Below the pieces are notes generated by a model. The model did not search any database. It was not told the DNA's origin and saw only the letters and a list, made by a program, of their open reading frames with translations. A stretch of 64,000 nucleotides of DNA, taken from positions 327,358 through 391,357 of the forward strand of contig NZ_JADPJH010000018.1 in NCBI RefSeq assembly GCF_023073315.1, in the 5' to 3' direction. Origin of the DNA: Bradyrhizobium sp. 1 (lineage in GTDB: Bacteria > Pseudomonadota > Alphaproteobacteria > Rhizobiales > Xanthobacteraceae). Position numbers and translations under genes: made by a program. Shown here piece by piece: positions 27,783 to 37,700 of the stretch. Every line of letters starts with the position of its first letter. The first letter of the stretch is position 1.

Positions 27783-28982
27783 ATGTCGAGATCGTTGAGA
27801 GCGTTCGGCCTTGCTGTGAGTGCAGTCGCGCTCACCTGTCTGCCGGCCGCGGCGCAAACCAAGGTTACGAATGAGGGCATCTCGGCCAGCGAGATCGTCA
27901 TCGGCACCCATCAGGATCTGTCCGGACCGATCAAGGTCTGGGGCGTGCCGGTTTCCAACGGCATGAAGATGGCGGTCGAGGAGATCAACGCCGCCGGCGG
28001 CATCCAGGGCCGCAAGATCAGGATGATCCTCGAGGACAATGGCTACGATCCGAAGAAGGGCGTGCTGGCCTCGCAAAAAATGGTCGAGCGCGACAAGATC
28101 TTCGTCATGATCGGCTCGATGGGATCGGCGCCGACGCTCGCCGCGCAGGACATCCTGTTCGATGCCGGCGTGCTCCAGCTGTTCCCGCTGACGGCGGCCG
28201 AGTTCACCTTCAAGTTCGACCCGGCCAAGCCGCAGGAGCGGCTGAAGTTCAACAATTTGCTGCCCTATGTCGAGAGCACGCGCGCCGCGCTCAAATACAT
28301 GGTGGAGTGGAAGAATTTCGGGAAGCCCTGCATCATGCATCAGGACGACGAGTACGGAAAGAACGTGCTCGACGGCTTCAACCAGCAGCTGACGGCCATG
28401 AAGCTGCAGCCGGCGTCGGTGACGAGCTACAAGCGCGGCGCCTCCGACTTCAGCGCGCAGGTCGCCAAGATGAAGTCCGACGGCTGCGATCTCGTCGTGC
28501 TCGGCACCGTGATCCGCGAGACCATCGGCGCGATGACCGAGGCGAAGAAGCTCGGCTGGGACGTCACCTTCCTCGGCGCCACTCCGACCAACGTGCTGGA
28601 AGTGCCGGCGCTCGGCAAGGAGGCGGTTGAAGGTCTCTATGCGGCCTCGGGCTTCGAGATTCCCTATGAGGACACCGCCAAGGGCAAGGTTCACGACTGG
28701 CTCATCAACTACAAGAAGATGTTTGGCACCGACGCCAACACGCAGGCGATCATCGGCTACAACGCGGTGACGACGTTTGCGTTCTACGCTGACAAGGCGG
28801 GCAAGGAGCTCACGGGACAGAAGATGCTCGACGCGCTCGAATCGGGTGAGAAATTCCTCGACATCTTCTCCTCGCCCGCGACGAAGTTCTCCAAGACCGA
28901 CCACCTCGCCAACACCATCACCCAGGTGCAGCAGGTCAAGGGCGGCCGCTGGGTTCTGGTGAAGGACAATCTGATGTTTTGA
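27783..28982 (+). CDS. branched-chain amino acid-type ABC substrate-binding protein
   Basis: A 399-residue periplasmic type-I binding protein. Signal peptide MSRSLRAFGLAVSAVALTCL ending PAAAQ, then GISASEIVIGTHQDLSGPIK, GMKMAVEEINAAGGIQGRKI, EDNGYDPKKGVLASQKMVER and YGKNVLDGFNQQL, which are standard for LivJ/LivK-like proteins of the rhizobial large family. It is last in the six-gene operon and separated from the synthetase gene by 77 bases with GGAGAGGAGACGTCA as ribosome site. The ligand is inferred to be an organic or aromatic acid, not necessarily an amino acid. Confidence 0.9.
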   Translation: MSRSLRAFGLAVSAVALTCLPAAAQTKVTNEGISASEIVIGTHQDLSGPIKVWGVPVSNGMKMAVEEINAAGGIQGRKIRMILEDNGYDPKKGVLASQKMVERDKIFVMIGSMGSAPTLAAQDILFDAGVLQLFPLTAAEFTFKFDPAKPQERLKFNNLLPYVESTRAALKYMVEWKNFGKPCIMHQDDEYGKNVLDGFNQQLTAMKLQPASVTSYKRGASDFSAQVAKMKSDGCDLVVLGTVIRETIGAMTEAKKLGWDVTFLGATPTNVLEVPALGKEAVEGLYAASGFEIPYEDTAKGKVHDWLINYKKMFGTDANTQAIIGYNAVTTFAFYADKAGKELTGQKMLDALESGEKFLDIFSSPATKFSKTDHLANTITQVQQVKGGRWVLVKDNLMF

Positions 28983-28989
28983 TTGAGGC

Positions 28990-29158
28990 TCGCGCCGCAC
29001 GAACGGTGCACCCTCGCCCCTTGTGGGAGAGGGTGGATCGCCGCGAAGCGGCGAGCCGGGTGAGGGGTTCTCTCCACGCGAACAGTCTTGCCAACGGAGA
29101 AAACCCCTCATCCGTCGCGCTTCGCGCGCCACCTTCTCCCACAAGGGGAGAAGGAAGA
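28990..29158. repeat. dispersed inverted-repeat element, family A variant
   Basis: Outer arms CCTCGCCCCTTGTGGGAGAG and CTTCTCCCACAAGGGGAG pair over more than 100 bases. The inner stem is CGCCGC, GAA, GCGGCG. It separates convergent genes ending at 28982 and 29161 and likely ends both transcripts. Confidence 0.85.
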
Positions 29159-29160
29159 AT

Positions 29161-30285
29161 TCACGATCCCCCGCCTGCGGTACCCGAGTTCACCGGCGCC
29201 AGTTCGTCTTCCCGGCATCGCCAGCCGTCGGCGGCTTTGACGAAGGCAAAGGTTCGCTGGATCCTCAGGCGGCGCGTGACATTGAAGGCCTCGCCGGAGC
29301 GCTCTCTGTTGCCGGTCCCGGGCTGTGGACGGCCCGTACTGGCATTCCAGCAGGTGCCGGTGCAGTTCGACGCGACCTTGCTGCAGGTGGTGAACGGCGC
29401 CAGCACGACCATCTCGATTTCGCCCGTGACCTGCGCCTCCTGGTCGGTCACCTGGCTGTCGAGCGCGTAGACGCGGTTGATGCGGAGGAAATTGCCGCAG
29501 GAATTGGCCGCGTGAATCCGCGCGGCGCAGAAGTCGACGGCGTCGGTGTCGGGTGAGCGGGCCGCGACCTGCCGGCCGAACACTTTCTTCGGATCTCCCT
29601 TGGCGGCAGCGATTTCGCCGGTCTTGTGCTTCAGATAGTCGCCGAGACAATCTTCCGCGGATTCAAGTTCCCCAAGCGGCACGTTCTCCTTGCCGACGAG
29701 ATTGCATTTGCGATCGCGCTCCCGCGTCCACCGACCGTATTCGGCGAAGGCAAAGCGTGCCGCGGTCGGGTCGAGCTTGCCGATCAGGCCGAGCACCTGG
29801 CCGTTGAGCTCGGTCTCGCTGAGCGCCAGCGACGGGTCCGCGCAGATCACCGCGCCAGCCGCGGTGTTGGCCGCGAGACAGTCGAAATCCGGGTCGCGCA
29901 GGATCGCGGCGCGCTCCTCGGTGACTTTGAGAAGGCACGCCCTCACCCGGTCGAAATCGTCGGGGCGGATCGCGGTCTGGCCCACGATGCCGCAGCCGAG
30001 ATTACGCTGGCGGGTCCAGATTGCGTTCTCCTCGATTGCCGGCAGGCGGTCGGGCAGGCGGGCGAGCCGCGCCTCGATCGCCGTGCTCAGCTTCTCGGCG
30101 GCGGCAGCAAGCTCGGCGTCGCCGCAGAACAGTTGATTGCCGGGGTCGCGGATCTGCTGGCAGTTGTTCTTGGCGAACAGCGGCAGCCTGTCGGCGATCG
30201 AGCGGTCGGACGGGCCGGATTGCGCGGACGCAAGCGTCGCCGGGAGCGCCAGCAGCGCAAGCGTAGTCAGCACGATGAACCGCAT
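29161..30285 (-). CDS. secreted protein with two LprI-like (DUF1311) modules
   Basis: A 374-residue protein with a signal peptide (MRFIVLTTLALLALPATLASA) and paired Cys-rich helical modules: residues 35-120 (NQLFCGDAELAAAAEKLSTA, WTRQRNLGCG, RACLLKVTEERAA) and 130-225 (FDCLAANTAAGAVICADPSL, WTRERDRKCN, EDCLGDYLKHKTGEI). This matches the lysozyme-inhibitor LprI-like/DUF1311 pattern, duplicated. A C-terminal region with several cysteines (CSKVASNCTGTCW) is specific. Periplasmic location with many disulfides is inferred. Function is unknown. Confidence 0.75.
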   Translation of the reverse strand: MRFIVLTTLALLALPATLASAQSGPSDRSIADRLPLFAKNNCQQIRDPGNQLFCGDAELAAAAEKLSTAIEARLARLPDRLPAIEENAIWTRQRNLGCGIVGQTAIRPDDFDRVRACLLKVTEERAAILRDPDFDCLAANTAAGAVICADPSLALSETELNGQVLGLIGKLDPTAARFAFAEYGRWTRERDRKCNLVGKENVPLGELESAEDCLGDYLKHKTGEIAAAKGDPKKVFGRQVAARSPDTDAVDFCAARIHAANSCGNFLRINRVYALDSQVTDQEAQVTGEIEMVVLAPFTTCSKVASNCTGTCWNASTGRPQPGTGNRERSGEAFNVTRRLRIQRTFAFVKAADGWRCREDELAPVNSGTAGGGS

Positions 30286-30372
30286 TCCAGTCGCCCCCGT
30301 ATCGGAGGCGCCATGCTAGCGTTCCGGACCGCGGGGTGGAATGGGTTTGTGGAGAATGTCTATGTGAGACCC

Positions 30373-30407
30373 GTAGCCCGGATTGCGCTGTTCTTCATCC
30401 GGGCTAC
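30373..30407. repeat. inverted repeat GTAGCCCGGAT family
   Basis: GTAGCCCGGAT (30373-30383), loop of 13 bases, ATCCGGGCTAC (30397-30407), a perfect 11-base stem. It sits five bases past the stop of the LapG-like gene and probably ends its transcript. The sequence resembles another dispersed repeat type of Bradyrhizobium-like genomes. Confidence 0.75.
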
Positions 30408-30411
30408 CAGA

Positions 30412-31137
30412 TCAATCGGCGGCGACCATCGAGAACCGCACGGGTTCGACGACATATTTCATCACGGCGGACTGATAGAGCACGAACAACGGCTGGTAGC
30501 TCCGCGCGTCGTCGTCCTCGACCATCGCCATACGGCGGTTGTCGAGCATCAGCCAGTGGCCGTCGAGCTTCGCTGCAGCGACCGCATGGTCTTCGCCGGC
30601 CCTGACGTCGCGCACCACGACGATGCGGAGATCCTCATTGGCAACGCCCGCGAGCCGCAGCGCGGCCAGCTTGGCGATGGCATAGTCTTCGCAGTCGCCG
30701 GCCCCGCGCGCGAAGGTCGCAAGCGGCGAGCTCCAGACGTCGTCGATGCCGTCATTGGCGGCCCGGATGGCAAGGTTGATGGCGCGGTTGGTCTCGCCGA
30801 GCTTCGCGCGGCCGTCTCGGCTGCGGGCCTGATCGACGATGGCGAGCAGTTTCAGCGCTGCGGGCGACGCGCAATTATCCCGGTCGCCGTCGCACAGCGT
30901 GAGCTGCACCATGTCGTCGTCGAGCCTGGACTTCAATGCCGACCATTTCTGCTGGAGGCTGCCGGATGAGATGGCGAAGGCGAATACGCCGAACGGCTCG
31001 GCGGATTTGCGCACGAGGACGCCGGCACCCGGCGACAGCAGCGTGCCGGCGCGAAGGTCGGCGGTCGACCCAAGCAGGATCAATCCGCACAGGACAATGA
31101 TTGCGCGCCAGGCGCGCGCGCGAGCAGCGGTCTCCAT
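30412..31137 (-). CDS. periplasmic transglutaminase-like cysteine protease, LapG type (BTLCP)
   Basis: A 241-residue protein of the BTLCP/DUF920 family. An N-terminal signal/anchor helix (AWRAIIVLCGLILLGSTADL) is followed by the protease fold with a complete triad: Cys149 in GAGDCEDYA, His184 in AGEDHAV, Asp199 in LMLDN. Asp148 and Glu150 next to the cysteine match the calcium-binding residues of LapG. LapG cuts the N-terminus of LapA-type adhesins at a di-alanine and is held in check by the c-di-GMP receptor LapD. It is divergent from a giant adhesin gene, its likely substrate. The start is METAARAR, eight bases after GGGGA; upstream codons have no signal peptide. Confidence 0.87.
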   Translation of the reverse strand: METAARARAWRAIIVLCGLILLGSTADLRAGTLLSPGAGVLVRKSAEPFGVFAFAISSGSLQQKWSALKSRLDDDMVQLTLCDGDRDNCASPAALKLLAIVDQARSRDGRAKLGETNRAINLAIRAANDGIDDVWSSPLATFARGAGDCEDYAIAKLAALRLAGVANEDLRIVVVRDVRAGEDHAVAAAKLDGHWLMLDNRRMAMVEDDDARSYQPLFVLYQSAVMKYVVEPVRFSMVAAD

Positions 31138-31757
31138 CTGACATCCCCTTTCCGGCTTCGCGAGGTCCCGCTCGACCTCGACGTGCCGGGCTTTGTTGCT
31201 TTCGCCGAGATAGTGCGAGCCGGGCCGTTTTGTTCTGCTTAACGCGCCCGGCAGGGGTCCCAAAACCGTGGGGCAGGCTGAAACGGGACTGTCCAAATTG
31301 CGTAAAATTTTACGATTCGCCGGCTAGGAAGGGCCCGGCTGCCGCGAAATGGAACCAATTGCAGGCACAAGTTGTGGGAACGCTCAATCTGCGTCTTATG
31401 GCTAACGACCCGCTATTTCACCGGTTCTGTTAGCTGGCTCACAGATTTAACTCCGTATTTGCCGCAGGATGCTGCGGGGCACCACGAAGGAAAGATGACA
31501 CAAGTATCTGTAGCCGGACTCGTGCCGATAAATACTTGGGATGACTGGAAATGCGTGAAAGTAAGCCGAATTCAACTTTATTGTATTCAAAAAATTACTT
31601 TGGCTACTCTGTGAAGGCGCCGCCGGGTAGGGCCTCTCGCAGCCGAGTGACGCGAAATCACACAAGCAATAGATGGTTTCGCTAAGGACTTGGTAATGCT
31701 ATGCAAGCTTAGGCGATCGATACTTACTTAGATTTTAACCCTTTTTACGGTGCCCGG
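31138..31757. promoter_or_regulatory. 620-base divergent intergenic region between protease and adhesin genes
   Basis: AT-richer than its surroundings and without a credible gene. It carries a perfect 14-base palindrome (31301-31314), a hairpin CCGCAG, GATG, CTGCGG (31462-31477) that would lie in the adhesin leader, and a purine-rich stretch. Both promoters must lie here. No c-di-GMP riboswitch consensus was recognised. Confidence 0.5.
31301..31314. promoter_or_regulatory. 14-bp perfect palindrome, possible operator
   Basis: CGTAAAATTTTACG is fully self-complementary. It lies 164 bases upstream of the protease start and about 440 upstream of the adhesin start. Its cognate regulator is unknown; this is inference from symmetry only. 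Confidence 0.4.
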
Positions 31758-34700
31758 TTGAATTACGCTGGCCAATTTGACGCCGCGATTTTCTTGGACG
31801 GCCAGGGTTCCCGCTCGCCCGCCGATGTCCATGTCGATTCCTTTACCGCCAAAGCGCATGGTCACGTGCCCGAAGGCGCGGTCGTTGTTGCCGACCCGAA
31901 CCTGATCTTTCACGGCGAGTACAAGCGCGCCGGCGCCGACCTCGTGGTGTCCCATGAGGGTCACGAGTTCGTCGTTCACGATTACTTCAGGGGTGACAAG
32001 CGCGCGGCGATCGCCTCGCCCGATGGTGCCCACCTCACCGGCGATATCGTCAATGCGCTCACGGGCCATGTCCAATATGCGCAGGCTGCTGGCGGCATCG
32101 CCGCGGCCCAAGTCATCGGCCACGTCACCAAGCTCTCCGGCAGCGCCACCGCGGTCCGCAACGGCGTCTCGGTCATCCTGAACAACGGCGACAATGTCGA
32201 GAAGGGCGACGTGGTCTCGACCGGCGGCGACTCGACGCTGGGCATCACCTTCATCGACGGCACCGTGTTCGGCCTGTCCTCCAACGCGCGGATGGTGCTG
32301 AACGAGATGGTCTACGACCCCAACGGGTCGAACAATTCCTCGCTGCTCAGCCTGGTCGCGGGCACCATCACCTTCGTCGCCGGCGAGACCGCCAAGCACG
32401 GCGACATGAAGATCGACACGCCGGTCGCCACCATGGGCATCCGCGGCACGGCGGTGTTGAACCAGATCAACTTCGTCGTTCCCGCCGGCGGCGGCGATCC
32501 GCAGCCGCAGGTGAGCTTCCAGGTGCTGGTCGAGCCGAACGGCACGACCGGCTCCTACATCCTGTTCGACAAGGTCACGCTGCTGCCGATCGCGACGGTC
32601 AATCAGGCCGGCCAGATGATCCAGATCAGCGGCGGCAACGTCTCGATCACCAATGCGCTGATGTCGCCGGACATTCAGAAGCTGATCACCGACGTGTTCA
32701 CGCTGAAGTTCACCGACAACAACACCAACACCAAGCTGACCACGAACTTCACCGACACGATCACGCAGAACGGCAACATTGTCTTCATCAAGACGGACAC
32801 CGGTGCCACCGCGACCGCGACCTTCACGAATCTCAATCAGCCGGGATCGCCGGGGACCGGCACGCCCCCGCAGACCAGCACCCGCATTCCCGGCCCGCCC
32901 GACTCCCGCAGCCTCGATCTCAACGGCAACGTGATCTCGGCGTTCGCGCTGACCGAGCGCGCGGACACGACCGGCGACACGGTAGATTCCGACACGGTCT
33001 CCGGACGGATCACCTTCGTCGACCAAAATTTGGGCGATCAGCCGACGGTGAGCGTGAATCTTGCCGGCGCGCCGAACTACGTCTACCAGAGCGCCGGCCA
33101 CCAGGATGTCACCGGCTCGCTCACCGCGCTCCAGAAGCAGGACATCGCGGCGACGCAGATCCAGATCAGCGTCGTCGCCGAAGCGGGCAACAACAACAAC
33201 GGCTCGGCGGTCTGGACCTACACGATCCCTGACCACGTTTTCGACTTCCTCGCGGCCGGTGAAACGCTGACGCTGACTTACATGATCCGCGTCAACAACA
33301 ATTTCGCGGTCAACCCTGAATCCACGTACATCCCGATCACGATCACGATCACGGGCACCAACGACAAGCCGGTGATCACCACCAGCGTTCCGACCATCAC
33401 CTTCGAAGGCGGCACCAGCGTGCCGGGTGGTCCGCTCACCAGCGACGTGCCGACGTCGGGGACGCTGACTTTCAAGGATGTCGACCTCACCGACACGCAC
33501 ACGGTGTCCGTCGCGCTGACGAGCGCGACCCTGCCTGACGGATCCGTGCCGCCGGGTCCGCTTGCGCTGTTCCAGAGCGCGATGTCGGTCGCGATCGCGG
33601 CGGGCGCCGACAGCAAGGGCACTGGTACCGGCACCATCAACTGGTCGCTGGCAGATCTGCCGGTCTATCTCGCAGACTTCATTCCGAAGGGTGAGGTGCT
33701 GACGCTGGTCTACACCGTGACGGTCAAGGACTCGCAAGGCGCGATTTCGCAGCAGACCATCACTGTCACGATCACCGGCACCGACGCGCCCGCGGTGGTG
33801 TGGATCGCGACCGACAAGGCCGGCGCGCCCTCCGGCGGCTTCTGGAAGGACGCGGCCAACTGGGAAACCGGCACGGTCCCGACCATCAATGACGACGTCA
33901 TCGTCATCACCGATCAGCTGCACGGCCTGACGCCGTCCTATCCGGTGACGATCGACGCGGCTGCTTATGCCAAGTCGATCACCATGAACGATTTCGGCGG
34001 CCCGCCGCCGAAAGTGATCAATCAGAGTTCGCTGACGATATCAGGCGCACTCAACATGGGCGCCGATTCGATCTTCATCAATGCCGCGACCGGCACGATG
34101 TCCGTCGGCGGCAAGGCCGAAATCCTGGACACGGCTGTGTTCACCAATGCGGGCTATCTGACGCTCGCCGGCGGCGGTGATTTTGCCAGCGGCACCGCGA
34201 TCACCAATTCCGGCACGATCGAGCTGTCGGGCGGCACGTTGAAGACGCTCGCCACGATCCACAATGCCGGCGGCACGCTGAAGGCCGATGCCAGCACGAC
34301 CCTGATCGTCGATACCGCAATGGTTGACGGTGGCACCGTCACCATTCTGGGCACGCTGGAGCTCGACGGCACCAGCCTGATCGAGAACGGCGCGCTGAAC
34401 AATTCCGGCATGGTCAACGTCAAGGGCGCGACCGAGTTCGCCCACGAGACCGTCTCCAACACTTCCAGCGGCACGATCAAGGTGCTGGCGAACGGCTGGC
34501 TGACCATTGACCATGGTTCCAGCGTCACCAACACCGGCAACGTCACGGTCGATGCAACCGGCAAGCTGACCGTCAACGCCTCCACCATCAGCGGTGCGGG
34601 TACCGTCACCGGCGACGGCGAGATCGAGCTGACCGGGAACGCCGTGCTGAGCGGCGGTACCCTGAAGAACAATGCGAGCATTGAGGTCAGCGGCACGGGC

Positions 34701-37700
34701 AATGCGCTGGACGGCGAGACGGTCACGAACGCAAGCGCCGGCACGATCGAGGTTCTGACGAACGGTGTGCTGACGATCGACCAGGGCTCTGTCGTTACCA
34801 ACATCGGCAATGTCACGGTCGATGCCAGCAGCAAGCTGACGGTGAACGGCGCCACGATCAGCGGGGCCGGCACGGTCACCGACAACGGCGAGATCGACCT
34901 GACCGGCAATGCCGTCCTGAGCGGCGGCGTGCTGAAAAACAACGCCGCGTTCAAGGTCAGCGGTACCGGCAACGCGTTGCATAACGAGACGATTACCAAC
35001 AGCTCGACCGGCGCGATCGAGGTGCTCGCCGACGGCGCGCTGACGATCGACCAGGGCTCGACGGTCGACAATTTCGGCAACGTCACCGTCGATGCCAGCG
35101 GCAAGCTGACGGTGAACGGCGCCACGATCAGCGGGGCGGGTACCGTCACCGACAACGGCGAGATCGACCTGACCGGCAGCGCCGTCCTGAACGGTGGCGT
35201 GCTGAGCAACAACGCCGCCTTCAAGGTCAGCGGCGCCGGCAACGCGTTGCACAACGAGACGATTACCAACAGCTCGACCGGCACGATCGAGGTGCTCGCC
35301 AACGGCGCACTGACGATCGATCAGGGCTCCGACGTCACCAACGCCGGCAATGTCACGGTCGATGCCAGCGGCAAGCTGACGGTGAACGGCGTCACGATCA
35401 ATGGCGCCGGTACCGTCACCGACAACGGCGAGATCGACTTGACCGGCAACGCCGTCCTGAACGGTGGCGTGCTGAAAAACAACGCGGCCTTCAAGGTCAG
35501 CGGCATCGGCAATGCGCTGGACAACGAAGCGGTCACCAACAGCTCGACCGGCAAGATCGAGGTGCTGGCCAATGGTGCGCTGACGATCGATCAGGGCTCC
35601 GTTGTCACCAACACCGGCAACGTCACCGTCGATATCACCGGCAAGTTGACGGTGAGCGGTGCGACGATCAGCGGCACCGGTACGGTGACGGACGACGGCG
35701 AGATCGACCTGGCCGGCAACGCGGTGTTGAGCGGCGGCGTCCTGAAGAACAATGCCAGCCTCAAGGTCAGCGGCACGGGCAATGCGCTCGACAGCGAGAC
35801 CGTCACAAATGCCGGCACCATCGAGGTGCTGACCAATGGCGCGCTCACTATCGATCAGGGCTCGACCGTCAACAATTCGACCGGCAACCTCGTCGTCGAC
35901 GGCAACGCTGCGCTGAGGCTGGACCACGCCACGATCAGCGGCGGCGCCGTCAAGGGCACCGGCACGATCGACGTCACCGGCGCCAGCAAGATCGACGGCG
36001 GGGCTACGGTCAGCATCAGCACGATCACCGCCGACGCCGCGCTGACGCTGGACGGCGTCACCGTCTCCGGCACTGATATCACCGACAAGTCCAGTGTCGC
36101 GATCGCCAGCACTGTCCAGCTCAAGGACGGCGCCACGATCCAGGGCGCCAGCGGATTGAAGGGCGCGGTCAACAACAACGGCACGCTCGAGATCGCCGGC
36201 GCGGCGACGTTGCTCAACGATGTCGTCACCAACACCGGCCACGTCATCAAGATCGACGATGGCAAGACGCTGACGCTGTCCGGCACCGAGATCGATGGCG
36301 GCACCATCAACAATTACAGCGCCGGGACCGGAGGCACGATTGACGTCACCGGCGACAGCAAGATCGGCGGCAATGCGACTCTGAATCACGGCGCGGTCAC
36401 GGTGGAGAGCGGCTATGCGTTGACGTTCGGCGACGCGACGGTTGCGGGCACCGCGATCGCCAACCACGGCGCTGTCAATGTCGAGACGAGCAAGAAGCTG
36501 ACGCTGAACGATGCCAGCCTGACCGGCGGTGCGCTCACGGTCTCTGGCACGCTGGATTCGACCGGTACGACCACGGTCACCAATGCGGGCATCACCAACA
36601 ACGGCCTGATCGAAGCCCTTGGCGGCTTGCTGACGCTTGCCGCCACGACCTCCGCCACCATCGCCAATGCCGGCACGCTTCAGGCGAAGAGCGGCGAACT
36701 CGACATCAACGGTGAAGCCGTCACCAACACCGGCACGCTGGCCGCGATCAACAACGGCACGCTGAAGCTGATCGGGATGACGGTGACCAATACCGTTGGC
36801 ACGGTGTCGGTGGAGAGCGGCTCGACGCTCGATCTCAACGGTGCAACCATCGACGGCGGCACGGTGACTATCGCCGGCACGCTGGAATCGATCGGCACGA
36901 GCGCCATCAACAACGGTAACATCACCAATACCGGCACGATCACCGTCACCAGCGGTACTTTGACGATCGATCCCGCGGTCCAGCACACCATCACAAACAG
37001 CCACCTGATCCAGGCGAATGGCGGTGAGCTCGACATCTCCGGAGACCTGATCGTCAACACGGCCGATATCAAGGCGATCAACCACGGTACGCTGAAGCTG
37101 GCTGGTGTCACGATCACCAATGGCGGCGGAGCGGTCACAGTCGACGCCACGTCGAAGCTGTACCTGTCCGGCGTCTCCTCGATCAACGGCGGCAGCCTGA
37201 CCAATGCCGGCAATCTCTACAGCGTCTCCGGCAACAACTCGGTCTCGGCCGGCGTCACCAACACCGGCACCATCGAAGTCCAGACCGGCACGCTGAACCT
37301 TTCCGGCGGCATCGCCGGCGCAGGCACGCTTGTCATCGACGACACGGCAACGCTCGAGCTCGGCGGCGCGAACGCGCAGACCGTCACCTTCGCCGGCGGC
37401 ACCAATACGCTCCAGCTCGACAAGACGAGCCATGACTTTAGCGGCACCGTCACGGGTGCGGCGTCGACCGGCGGCACCTTCAACGTGACCGGGGCCGGCA
37501 ACATCACGACCTCGAAGGGCGACGCGCTCGACTTCACCGCCTCGGGCGGGAGCAGCGGCAGCCACGGCAACATCGTACTGACGCCGACCGGCGCGCTGAC
37601 CGGTGCGACCAATGGCATCGTCGTCACCCAGAACGGCATTGGCGACATCTCGCTGACGACCGTTGGCGACATCACCGGCCAGAGCGGCAACGGTATCGTG

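Noticed and set aside
31138..31757. Possible c-di-GMP riboswitch in the long adhesin leader
   Set aside because: No GEMM-type conserved bases found; only simple hairpins and a palindrome.
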